From contig OY970824.1 of the NCBI GenBank assembly GCA_963853835.1, positions 40,680,727 through 40,744,726 of the forward strand: 64,000 bases of DNA, in the 5' to 3' direction. How positions within the stretch are numbered: the first letter of the stretch is position 1; every line of letters begins with the position of its first letter. Under the pieces are notes generated by a model that was given only the letters and a program-made list of their open reading frames with translations, searched no databases and was not told the origin of the DNA. Positions 10,477 to 21,117 of the stretch are shown here, piece by piece. The DNA comes from Calendula officinalis (Eukaryota; Streptophyta; Magnoliopsida; Asterales; Asteraceae). Made by a program: the position numbers and the translations under genes.

Positions 10477-10807
10477 ACATACTATTACAATGAATAGTTA
10501 TAAAAAAATGTTATTTTTCATAAAACAAAATATCATAATCCATTATTCAACAAACGATAAAGCTAAACAATGCATAATTGATAATTGTTCAAAACAATAA
10601 TTAACGCATTAGGAAGGATAAGATCACAGCTTCCATTCATTTAGCTTTCTACTTCACATTCAATCTTGCACATTTGTGTAAATGTGAGTTCCACAACTAG
10701 TGTCATACACTCAAGATTTATCACGAAAAGTATAGAGTTCTATAATGAAGATACCTAATGTGCTAACTAGAACACATTTGTCCTTCATCAACTCTGCCAC
10801 GTAGGCA
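10477..10807 (-). pseudogene. Protease remnant
   Basis: Minus strand. Shortly after the gag zinc knuckle come AELMKDK and GIFIIELYTF, then a stop at 10,713-10,711 where copia elements usually have Trp, followed by VYDTSCGTHIY. The catalytic Asp-Thr-Gly of the aspartic protease therefore reads Asp-Thr-Ser. Beyond ~10,660 nothing is recognisable and the region is AT-rich. The distance from the active site to the pre-integrase finger (~350 bp) is shorter than normal, so much of the protease has been deleted or scrambled. Confidence 0.75.
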
Positions 10808-11620
10808 GGACAATTCCTCCTTCAATGGCCAGTTTCATCGCAATGATGGCAAGAAATATCCTTTGCAGGGTGCTCCTTTTTAGCAGGTGGGGGAATCGTA
10901 GGTTTGGAAAAGTAAACTAGCTTACCCTTACCTAGACTCTTGCCTTGTGCTTGCGGTTTACCTTCCCTGATTGCAAGAAAAGTATTGGGTAACCCTTGCT
11001 CAACCAGTTTTACCATAGCATGTTCAACGATTGTCTTCCCCATGCTATGTACTTTTAAAACACTTTTCAAACTGGTCATAGTCCTTGGATAGTGAGGTAA
11101 GAATCAAGCTCATTCCAAGAACTTGTGGTAAGGGTTAACCAAGACGTTCCATTGGATCAAGATAGCATTGCATATTCAAGATGTAAGTGCTAACTGATTG
11201 GCCGTCCTCCTGATTGCAAGCATGGAATGCTTTAACTGTTTTGAACAGTTCAAGTTCTGCCTTTTGTTGAAATATCATTTTCAACTCGCTTATCATGTCA
11301 TATGCTGTGAGTTCCTCGAAGTACTTTCGAATCTCGGGGTTCATGCTCACAAGCATATGAGTAGCAACTTCTTGGTGTTCGTTAAACGTTTCGGTAAAGG
11401 CTTGACGAACAGCAGCAGAATCACTGACAGGAGGTGCCTCAGGTAAGGCCTCTTATAGGTGTATCAACTTTCTCATCTCTAAGGACAATCCTTAGAATTC
11501 GATTTCAGAAGATAAAATTGATATTAGTCAGTTTCAGTTTTCAAGAACTGATTTTTGAGTGGAGATACTTAGGTTTTGATGTTGTTGTTATCTGTATAAC
11601 AACCAAAGTTCAAAAAATAG
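10808..11620 (-). pseudogene. gag remnant with CCHC zinc knuckle
   Basis: Minus strand. The N-terminal part (~11,600-11,357) reads through NINFI, a stop at 11,507-11,505, then RILRIVLRDEK, EALPEAPPVSDSAAVRQAF and EHQEVATHMLVSMNP, matching the UBN2-type gag core of plant copia elements. An open stretch at 11,356-11,135 continues with EELTAYDMISELKMIF and YILNMQCYLDPMERLG. After a break, 11,079-10,822 gives HSMGKTIVEHAM, TFLAIREGKPQ and the basic tail ending in C-HH-C-DETG-H. The next codon is a stop (10,824-10,822) and the last Cys of the C-x2-C-x4-H-x4-C knuckle (10,851-10,810) lies beyond it. Intact gag would form the particle and bind RNA. This one is broken in at least three places. Confidence 0.9.
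10810..10851 (-). other. gag zinc knuckle (CCHC box), interrupted by a stop
   Basis: Minus-strand codons spell C-HH-C-DETG-H-stop-RRN-C. Spacing C-x2-C-x4-H-x4-C is perfect, but the codon after His is TGA where these elements usually have Trp (TGG). Confidence 0.88.
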
Positions 11621-12155
11621 TATTTTCAATAATAATTTCTTTTAATCAATTAACTACCCAATTAATTTTAATTAAAAGCTAAGATCCCATTGAGCTTCTA
11701 TCACCGCATCAGTTGATCTGCTAGAGGTGATAGATCCAATAGGTATGTGACGATCAACAATTGCATTACAAGTGCAACTCTTAGAGGTATGGGACTTCAT
11801 GGCACCTAGTGAACAAGCATCTAGGGTCAAGTGGCATGTTTGTCGCATCGTCGCCTCGAGTCAAGGTCTCACCGTTAACTCGATTAAGTCATCCAATGTG
11901 AAATCATGTCAAAATAGCTCTAGGTCTCACGCGTAGAGAATAATGACCTCGGATCTAGATTCAAACCACGTCTCACGTGAATTTAAAAATAGAAGCAAGT
12001 GATTTACAACCGATTGGACGGCGTGACTTAAATTTTAGGTATGTTAAATTTTAATTAATAAAATTTTATTAAGATATGAATGAATCATGTACTTCATTCA
12101 TATCACTTCATAAGTCGTTTAATAAACGGTAAAAACATTTAACGATTATTAAGGT

Positions 12156-12320
12156 TTAAGTTTCAAATCGTATTTAAACTTAGTTTAATCTCAAAACAAT
12201 TTTAGATTAAAGGTTTAATCATCAATGATTAACTATTATTTTAAGTTTCAAATCATATTTAAACTTAGTTTAATCTCAAAACAATTTTAGATTAAATGTT
12301 TAATCATCAATGATTAACTA
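12156..12320. repeat. 85-bp tandem duplication in the leader
   Basis: Bases 12,156-12,240 recur at 12,241-12,320, starting from ttaagtttcaaatc and running through attaaaggtttaatc/attaaatgtttaatc to gattaacta. Only a few substitutions separate the copies. AT-rich and non-coding. Confidence 0.9.
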
Positions 12321-12334
12321 GTAATTATCGATGA

Positions 12335-12850
12335 TTAAATGTTTGGATGTTTTAATGTTTGTGTCAAAAAACCATTTTTAATTGTTTTATTTACTTGTAT
12401 TAATAGGAAAAGAAAACAACCACAAACATAAATAAAACATGCAACAAATTTTGTGCAAACCTCAACCGATGAAATCCTAGGTTCGGTCACGTGAGTCATC
12501 ACGACGGACCGAAGGGTCAAACTAGGGGACGGGCCAACATGAACCCAAACGGGCCTACATAAACCCAATGGGCTCCCACTTGCTCCAAGACATTCTTGAG
12601 CAAGTAGAACCCAAAATTGTGAAAAAGTGTAATCTGCCAGAAAATTCCAGCAGACTTTGAAGCCCGAAAAGTCACTGAAGGAGTCTTCGTTGGTCTTCCC
12701 GGCCTTCTGGAAAGTTGTTGCCCACGACTTTGCAAGCATTTTAGGCTTTTGAATCGCCCAAAACGGAGTCCGTATGCCTCTGGAAAACCTGTTTTCGTAC
12801 AGCCCTCGGTTTTGTGACGGAAATTTGTTGTTTTCTTCATTAGTCTTCAA
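12335..12850 (-). CDS. Unrecognised 171-codon ORF in the copia leader
   Basis: The longest uninterrupted non-satellite frame in the window, on the sense strand of the element between primer-binding site and gag. The start is an ATG at 12,850, followed by KTNEENNKFPSQNRG. The middle has W- and F-rich segments (WNFLADYTFSQFWVLLAQEC), and a hydrophobic stretch near the end (KFVACFIYVCGCFLFLLIQV) could be one membrane segment. I recognise no family. It may be chance, a leader ORF of this element family, or captured host sequence. An overlapping second frame (12,840-12,517) is also open, which lowers the weight of openness as evidence. It is intact while gag and pol are broken, which is the reason to list it. 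Confidence 0.25.
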   Translation of the reverse strand: MKTNEENNKFPSQNRGLYENRFSRGIRTPFWAIQKPKMLAKSWATTFQKAGKTNEDSFSDFSGFKVCWNFLADYTFSQFWVLLAQECLGASGSPLGLCRPVWVHVGPSPSLTLRSVVMTHVTEPRISSVEVCTKFVACFIYVCGCFLFLLIQVNKTIKNGFLTQTLKHPNI

Positions 12851-13407
12851 TATTTTTTATCAACAATTTACAATAAAAAGATAAAATAAATACAATCTAT
12901 TCTATTACTTTTACATTACAAATTGCCCCAAAAATGGCACCAAAAATAAAAGAAAAATAAATAAAACAAATTACAACAATTAAGCCAAAAAAACAAGGCT
13001 TTTCCCAAACAACCAAACAACCAAACATCAACCACATTCATTCACAAAGGGTCTAGGCTTTCATCGGTTTGCACAAACAAGCAACAATTGACAAGGCTTT
13101 GGCTTGGGATATGGCAAAAATACATGTTTTGCCATATCAAAAAACATAATTAAACAAGTAATTCCAAGCCAAATAATCAAAAAATTCAATAAACTAGATT
13201 AATTTTTTTGATTTTGATTTTGTAACAAGTGACAATAGGGTTCCAAAAATACGTTATTTTAACCCTCATAATTATACAAGACCGAAAATTAAAATAAAAA
13301 CCCGAAGGGTTTAATTTTCGTCCGATCGGTTTGTAAAAAAAAAACACCAAAATCGTTTGATTTTTGCCACTTTTCACAAAATCTAGCTAATTATATGATT
13401 AATATAA

Positions 13408-13422
13408 TGACTCGTGATACCA
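13408..13422 (-). other. Primer-binding site, initiator-Met tRNA type (imperfect)
   Basis: On the minus strand TGGTATCACGAGTC lies four bases downstream of the 5' LTR end. The plant copia consensus, complementary to the 3' end of initiator-Met tRNA, is TGGTATCAGAGC. The first eight bases match, then there is an extra C before GAG. This fixes element orientation and the inner LTR boundary. Confidence 0.8.
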
Positions 13423-13426
13423 CTAA

Positions 13427-13676
13427 TGGTGATTTTCGGTTATTACAAGTAACAAAACGCAGCGGAAAGATTTAATCACCATGAACGGATCTTGATATCA
13501 ATCATACAATTAAACTATAAGAAAATCAAAGAGATTGGATGAACATTTCATACCCTTGAAGCCTTTGATCTTGTTGTGGATTCGGATGGATTTGATGATG
13601 GATTGAAACCAAGTATTCAATTAGAATACCTCTAAAAGAAATCCACACAACACAAGCAAGAACACCAATGGAGGAT
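13427..13676 (-). repeat. 5' LTR remnant, 250 bp, outer ~400 bp missing
   Basis: Identical base for base to 6,678-6,927 of the 3' LTR. It stops abruptly after caatggaggat. The corresponding place in the 3' LTR continues gctagtcc, but here acttttc leads straight into satellite. The U3 part, including the TATA candidate and the outer TG end, is absent. Confidence 0.92.
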
Positions 13677-13683
13677 ACTTTTC
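13677..13683. other. Filler at the LTR-satellite junction
   Basis: Seven bases (acttttc) match neither the LTR continuation nor the expected satellite phase. Satellite resumes at 13,684 with ccacttcggcccg. Short filler at a junction suggests end-joining rather than clean integrase-mediated joining. Confidence 0.6.
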
Positions 13684-14490
13684 CCACTTCGGCCCGAACA
13701 TCCCACTTCGGCCCGAACACCACTTCGGCCCGAACATCACTCTTCGGCCCGAACTCTTCAATATCCAAGATTGTGTGACAAAAGGTGCTATACTAAAACA
13801 TTCATAACTTTCAGTTCGGGTGTCCGTTTCACGCCCACGAGTAAGAAAAATAGCTGGTTCGTTCGTCACTGCCAAGAACAAGTTCGGCCCGAATTCTTCA
13901 CTGTTCCCGGCCCGAACTTCATTTTCGGCCCGAACTTCAACCGCGGCCCGAACTCCGACCTCGGCCCGAACTTCAACCTCGGCCCGAACATCATCCTCGG
14001 CCCGAACACCAAACTTCGGCCCGAACACCACTTCGGCCCGAACATCCCACTTCGGCCCGAACATCACTCTTCGGCCCGAACTCTTCAATATCCAAGATTG
14101 TGTGACAAAAGGTGCTATACTAAAACATTCATAACTTTCAGTTCGGGTGTTCGTTTCACGCCCACGAGTAAGCAAAATAGCTGGTTCGTTCGTCACTGCC
14201 AAGAACAAGTTCGGCCCGAACTCTTCACTGTTTCCGGGCCGAACTTCATTTTCGGCCCAAACTTCAACCTTGGCCCGAACTCCGACCCCGGCCCGAACTT
14301 CAACCTCGGCTCGAACATCATCCTCGGCCCGAACACCGAACTTCGGCCCGAACACCACTTCGGCCCGAACATCCCACTTCGGCCCGAACACCACTTCGGC
14401 CCGAACATCCCTCTTCAGCCCGAACTCTTCAATATCCAAGATTGTGTGACAAAAGGTGCTATACTAAAACATTCATAACTTTCAGCTCGG

Positions 14491-17400
14491 GTGTCCGTTT
14501 CACGCCCACGAGTAACCAAAATAGCTGGTTCATTCGTCACTGCCAAGAACAAGTTCGGCCCGAACTCTTCACTGTTCCCGGCCCGAACTTCATTTTCGGC
14601 CCAAACTTCAACCTCGGCCCGAACTCCGACCTCGGCCCGAACATCATTCTCGGCCCGAACACCGAACTTCGGCCCGAACACTACTTCGGCCCGAACATCC
14701 CACTTCGGCCCGAACACCACTTCGGCCCGAACATCCCTCTTCGGCCCGAACTCTTCAATATCCAAGATTGTGTGACAAAAGGTGCTATACTAAAACATTC
14801 ATAACTTTCAGCTCGGGTGTCCGTTTCATGCCCACGAGTAACCAAAATAGATGGTTCGTTCGTCACTGCCAAGAACAAGTTCGGCCCGAACTCTTCACTG
14901 TTCCCGGCCCGAACTTCATTTTCGGCCCGAACTTCAACCTCGGCCCGAACTCTGACCTCGGCCCGAACTTCAACCTCGGCCCGAACATCATCCTCGGCCC
15001 GAACACCGAACTTCGGCCCGAACACCACTTCGGCCCGAACATCCCACTTCGGCCCGAACACCACTTCGGCCCGAACATCACTCTTCGGCCCGAACTCTTC
15101 AATATCCAAGATTGTGTGACAAAAGGTGCTATACTAAAACATTCATAACTTTCAGCTCGGGTCTCCGTTTCACGCCCACGAGTAACCAAAATAGCCGGTT
15201 CATTCGTCACTGCCAAGAACAAGTTCGGCCCGAACTCTTCACTGTTCCCGGCCCAAACTTCATTTTCGGCCCGAACTTCAACCTCGGCCCGAACTTCAAC
15301 CTCGGCCCGAACTCCGACCTCGGCCCGAACTTCAACCTCGGACCGAACATCATGCTCGGCCCGAACACCGAACTTCGGCCCGAACACCACTTCCGCCCGA
15401 ACATCCCACTTCGGCCCGAACACCACTTCGTCCCGAACATCCCTCTTCGGCCCGAACTCTTCAATATCCAAGATTGTGTGACAAAAGGTGCTATACTAAA
15501 ACATTCATAACTTTCTGCTCGGGTGTCCGTTTCACGCCCACGAGTAACCAAAATAGATGGTTCGTTCGTCACTGCCAAGAACAAGTTCGGCCCGAACTCT
15601 TCACTGTTCCCGGCCCGAACTTCATTTTCGGCCCGAACTTCATTTTCGGCCCGAACTTCAACCTCGGCCCGAACTCCGACCTCGGCCCGAACTTCAACCT
15701 CGGCCCGAACATCTTCCTCGGCCCGAACACCGAACTTCGGCCCGAACACCACTTCGGCCCGAACATCCCACTTCGGCCCGAACACCACTTCGGCCCGAAC
15801 ATCACTCTTCGGCCCGAACTCTTCAATATCCAAGATTGTGTGACAAAAGGTGCTATACTAAAACATTCATAACTTTCAGTTCGGGTGTCCGTTTCACGCC
15901 CACGAGTAAGCAAAATAGCTGGTTCGTTCGTCACTGCCAAGAACAAGTTCGGCCCGAATTCTTCACTGTTCCCGGCCCGAACTTCATTTTCGGCCCGAAC
16001 TTCAACCTCGGCCCGAACTCCGACCTCGGCCCGAACTTCAACCTCGGCCCGAACATCATCCTCGGCCCGAACACCAAACTTCGGCCCGAACACCACTTCG
16101 GCCCGAACATCCCACTTCGGCCCGAACATCACTCTTCGGCCCGAACTCTTCAATATCAGAGATTGTGTGACAAAAGGTGCTATACTAAAACATTCATAAC
16201 TTTCAGTTCGGGTGTTCGTTTCACGCCCACGAGTAAGCAAAATAGCTGGTTCGTTCGTCACTGCCAAGAACAAGTTCGGCCCGAACTCTTCACTGTTTCC
16301 GGGCCGAACTTCATTTTCGGCCCAAACTTCAACCTTGGCCCGAACTCCGACCCCGGCCCGAACTTCAACCTCGGCTCGAACATCATCCTCGGCCCGAACA
16401 CCGAACTTCGGCCCGAACACCACTTCGGCCCGAACATCCCACTTCGGCCCGAACACCACTTCGGCCCGAACATCCCTCTTCAGCCCGAACTCTTCAATAT
16501 CCAAGATTGTGTGACAAAAGGTGCTATACTAAAACATTCATAACTTTCAGCTCGGGTGTCCGTTTCACGCCCACGAGTAACCAAAATAGCTGGTTCATTC
16601 GTCACTGCCAAGAACAAGTTCGGCCCGAACTCTTCACTGTTCCCGGCCCGAACTTCATTTTCGGCCCAAACTTCAACCTCGGCCCGAACTCCGACCTCGG
16701 CCCGAACATCATTCTCGGCCCGAACACCGAACTTCGGCCCGAACACCACTTCGGCCCGAACATCCCACTTCGGCCCGAACACCACTTCGGCCCGAACATC
16801 CCTCTTCGGCCCGAACTCTTCAATATCCAAGATTGTGTGACAAAAGGTGCTATACTAAAACATTCATAACTTTCAGCTCGGGTGTCCGTTTCACGCCCAC
16901 GAGTAACCAAAATAGCTGGTTCGTTCGTCACTGCCAAGAACAAGTTCGGCCCGAACTCTTCACTGTTCCCGGCCCGAACTTCATTTACGGCCCGAACTTC
17001 AACCTCGGCCCGAACTCCGACCTCGGCCCGAACTTCAACCTCGGCCCGAACATCATCCTCGGCCCGAACACCACTTCGGCCCGAACACCACTTCGGCCTG
17101 AACATCCCACTTCGGCCCGAACACCACTTCGGCCCGAACATCCCTCTTCGGCCCGAACTCTTCAATATCCAAGATTGTGTGACAAAAGGTGCTATACTAA
17201 AACATTCATAACTTTCAGGTCGGGTGTCCGTTACACGCCCACGAGTAACCAAAATAGCTGGTTCATTCGTCACTGCCAAGAACAAGTTCGGCCCGAACTC
17301 TTCAGTGTTCCCGGCCCGAACTTCATTTTCGGCCCGAACTTCAATCTCGGCCCGAACTTCAACCTCGGCCTGAACTCCGACCTTGGCCCGAACATCATTC

Positions 17401-20400
17401 TCGGCCCGAACACCGAACTTCGGCCTGAACACTACTTCGGCCAGAACATCCCACTTCGTCCCGAACACCACTTCGGCCCGAACATCCCTCTTCGGCCCGA
17501 ACTCTTCAATATCCAAGATTGTGTGACAAAAGGTGCTATACTAGAACATTCATAACTTTCAGCTCGGGTGTCCGTTTCACGCCCACGAGTAACCAAAATA
17601 GCCGGTTCGTTCGTCACTGCCAAGAACAAGTTTGGCCCGAACTCTTCACTGTTCCCGGCCCGAACTTCATTTTCGGCCCGAACTTCAACCTCGGCCCGAA
17701 CTCCAACCTCGGCCCGAACTCCGACTTCGGCCCGAACATCCCTCTTCAGCCCGAACTCTTCAATATCCAAGATTGTGTGACAAAAGGTGCTATACTAAAA
17801 CATTCATAACTTTCAGCTCGGGTGTCCGTTTCACGCCCACGAGTAACCAAAATAGCTGGTTCATTCGTCACTGCCAAGAACAAGTTCGGCCCGAACTCTT
17901 CACTGTTCCCGGCCCGAACTTCATTTTCGGCCCAAACTTCAACCTCGGCCCGAACTCCGACCTCGGCCCGAACATCATTCTCGGCCCGAACACCGAACTT
18001 CGGCCCGAACACTACTTCGGCCCGAACATCCCACTTCGGCCCGAACACCACTTCGGCCCGAACATCCCTCTTCGGCCCGAACTCTTCAATATCCAAGATT
18101 GTGTGACAAAAGGTGCTATACTAAAACATTCATAACTTTCAGCTCGGGTGTCCGTTTCACGCCCACGAGTAACCAAAATAGCTGGTTCGTTCGTCACTGC
18201 CAAGAACAAGTTCGGCCCGAACTCTTCACTGTTCCCGGCCCGAACTTCATTTTCGGCCCGAACTTCAACCTCGGCCCGAACTCTGACCTCGGCCCGAACT
18301 TCAACCTCGGCCCGAACATCATCCTCGGCCCGAACACCGAACTTCGGCCCGAACACCACTTCGGCCCGAACATCCCACTTCGGCCCGAACACCACTTCGG
18401 CCCGAACATCACTCTTCGGCCCGAACTCTTCAATATCCAAGATTGTGTGACAAAAGGTGCTATACTAAAACATTCATAACTTTCAGCTCGGGTCTCCGTT
18501 TCACGCCCACGAGTAACCAAAATAGCCGGTTCATTCGTCACTGCCAAGAACAAGTTCGGCCCGAACTCTTCACTGTTCCCGGCCCGAACTTCATTTTCGG
18601 CCCGAACTTCAACCTCGGCCCGAACTTCAACCTCGGCCCGAACTCCGACCTCGGCCCGAACTTCAACCTCGGACCGAGCATCATGCTCGGCCCGAACACC
18701 GAACTTCGGCCCGAACACCACTTCCACCCGAACATCCCACTTCGGCCCGAACACCACTTCGTCCCGAACATCCCTCTTCGGCCCGAACTCTTCAATATCC
18801 AAGATTGTGTGACAAAAGGTGCTATACTAAAACATTCATAACTTTCTGCTCGGGTGTCCGTTTCACGCCCACGAGTAACCAAAATAGATGGTTCGTTCGT
18901 CACTGCCAAGAACAAGTTCGGCCCGAACTCTTCACTGTTCCCGGCCCGAACTTCATTTTCGGCCCGAACTTCAACCTCGGCCCGAACTCCGACCTCGGCC
19001 CGAACTTCAACCTCGGCCCGAACATCCTCCTCGGCCCGAACACCGAACTTCGACCCGAACACCACTTCGGCCCGAACATCCCACTTCGGCCCGAACACCA
19101 CTTCGGCCCGAACATCACTCTTCGGCCCGAACTCTTCAATATCCAAGATTGTGTGACAAAAGGTGCTATACTAAAACATTCATAACTTTCAGTTCGGGTG
19201 TCCGTTTCACGCCCACGAGTAAGCAAAATAGCTGGTTCGTTCGTCACTGCCAAGAACAAGTTCGGCCCGAATTCTTCACTGTTCCCGGCCCGAACTTCAT
19301 TTTCGGCCCGAACTTCAACCTCGGCCCGAACTCCGACCTCGGCCCGAACTTCAACCTCGGCCCGAACATCATCCTCGGCCCGAACACCAAACTTCGGCCC
19401 GAACACCACTTCGGCCCGAACATCCCACTTCGGCCCGAACATCACTCTTCGGCCCGAACTCTTCAATATCCAAGATTGTGTGACAAAAGGTGCTATACTA
19501 AAACATTCATAACTTTCAGTTCGGGTGTTCGTTTCACGCCCACGAGTAAGCAAAATAGCTGGTTCGTTCGTCACTGCCAAGAACAAGTTCGGCCCGAACT
19601 CTTCACTGTTTCCGGGCCGAACTTCATTTTCGGCCCAAACTTCAACCTTGGCCCGAACTCCGACCCCGGCCCGAACTTCAACCTCGGCTCGAACATCATC
19701 CTCGGCCCGAACACCGAACTTCGGCCCGAACACCACTTCGGCCCGAACATCCCACTTCGGCCCGAACATCCCTCTTCAGCCCGAACTCTTCAATATCCAA
19801 GATTGTGTGACAAAAGGTGCTATACTAAAACATTCATAACTTTCAGCTCGGGTGTCCGTTTCACGCCCACGAGTAACCAAAATAGCTGGTTCATTCGTCA
19901 CTGCCAAGAACAAGTTCGGCCCGAACTCTTCACTGTTCCCGGCCCGAACTTCATTTTCGGCCCAAACTTCAACCTCGGCCCGAACTCCGACCTCGGCCCG
20001 AACATCATTCTCGGCCCGAACACCGAACTTCGGCCCGAACACTACTTCGGCCCGAACATCCCACTTCGGCCCGAACACCACTTCGGCCCGAACATCCCTC
20101 TTCGGCCCGAACTCTTCAATATCCAAGATTGTGTGACAAAAGGTGCTATACTAAAACATTCATAACTTTCAGCTCGGGTGTCCGTTTCACGCCCACGAGT
20201 AACCAAAATAGCTGGTTCGTTCGTCACTGCCAAGAACAAGTTCTGCCCGAACTCTTCACTGTTCCCGGCCCGAACTTCATTTACGGCCCGAACTTCAACC
20301 TCGGCCCGAACTCCGACCTCGGCCCGAACTTCAACCTCGGCCCGAACACCATCCTCGGCCCGAACACCACTTCGGCCCGAACACCACTTCGGCCTGAACA

Positions 20401-21117
20401 TCCCACTTCGGCCCGAACACCACTTCGGCCCGAACATCCCTCTTCGGCCCGAACTCTTCAATATCCAAGATTGTGTGACAAAAGGTGCTATACTAAAACA
20501 TTCATAACTTTCAGGTCGGGTGTCCGTTACACGCCCACGAGTAACCAAAATAGCTGGTTCATTCGTCACTGCCAAGAACAAGTTCGGCCCGAACTCTTCA
20601 GTGTTCCCGGCCCGAACTTCATTTTCGGCCCGAACTTCAATCTCGGCCCGAACTTCAACCTCGGCCCGAACTCCGACCTTGGCCCGAACATCATTCTCGG
20701 CCCGAACACCGAACTTCGGCCTGAACACTACTTCGGCCCGAACATCCCACTTCGTCCCGAACACCACTTCGGCCCGAACATCCCTCTTCGGCCCGAACTC
20801 TTCAATATCCAAGATTGTGTGACAAAAGGTGCTATACTAGAACATTCATAACTTTCAGCTCGGGTGTCCGTTTCACGCCCACGAGTAACCAAAATAGCCG
20901 GTTCGTTCGTCACTGCCAAGAACAAGTTCGGCCCGAACTCTTCACTGTTCCCGGCCCGAACTTCATTTTCGGCCCGAACTTCAACCTCGGCCCGAACTCC
21001 AACCTCGGCCCGAACTCCGACTTCGGCCCGAACATCCCTCTTCAGCCCGAACTCTTCAATATCCAAGATTGTGTGACAAAAGGTGCTATACTAAAACATT
21101 CATAACTTTCAGCTCGG
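14491..21117. repeat. Higher-order repeat, 10-mer, ~3.3 kb, two copies
   Basis: Ten monomers starting near 14,491 (14,491-17,821, 3,331 bp) match ten starting near 17,822 (17,822-21,117, 3,296 bp) in order and in private variants. Shared marks include agatggttcg units, gtctccgtttcacg, tttccgggccgaac with accttggcccg, cataactttcaggtcgggtgtccgt... restricted to the ccgttacacg unit, and the short unit ending tccgacttcgg. The 35-bp length difference comes from gained or lost subrepeats. Part of the block also matches 5,760-6,674 plus 13,684-14,490, the copy split by the retrotransposon. A shorter 1,266-bp period (19,852-21,117 versus 21,118-22,4xx) overlies the second copy. Confidence 0.85.

Larger units (their letters stand above)
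11621..13407 (-). other. 5' leader of the copia element
   Basis: About 1.8 kb between the primer-binding site and the first recognisable gag residues. It is AT-rich and contains a 171-codon open frame (12,850-12,335), an 85-bp tandem duplication (12,156-12,320), and long A/T runs at 12,850-13,020 and 13,180-13,380. A small open frame at 13,377-13,186 is low complexity. A 12-base match to the polypurine tract lies near 12,571. No known structured RNA was recognised. Confidence 0.65.
6678..13676 (-). mobile_element. Ty1/copia LTR retrotransposon, defective, inserted in the satellite
   Basis: On the minus strand the order is truncated 5' LTR (13,676-13,427), primer-binding site, leader, gag, protease, integrase, reverse transcriptase, RNase H, 3' UTR, polypurine tract and full 3' LTR (7,329-6,678). 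Integrase before reverse transcriptase is the copia order, as opposed to gypsy. No envelope-like frame is seen. Every protein domain carries stops, frameshifts or deletions, so the copy cannot supply its own proteins. The shared 250 bp of the two LTRs are identical. The insertion splits one satellite monomer with no loss of register. No target-site duplication can be shown, because the 5' LTR end is missing. Lineage within copia was not assigned. Confidence 0.95.

Noticed and set aside
12571..12585. Second polypurine tract (gctcccacttgctcc on the plus strand)
   Set aside because: Similar ctcccact words also occur within coding remnants at ~8,925 and ~9,496, so it may be chance. No LTR start follows it.
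18888..20165. 425-codon plus-strand ORF and dozens of similar 90-490-codon frames on both strands of the array
   Set aside because: The subrepeats lack stop codons in most frames and their 18-bp period keeps frames open. Most monomers are 2 modulo 3 in length, so no frame persists from unit to unit. No known protein domain appears.
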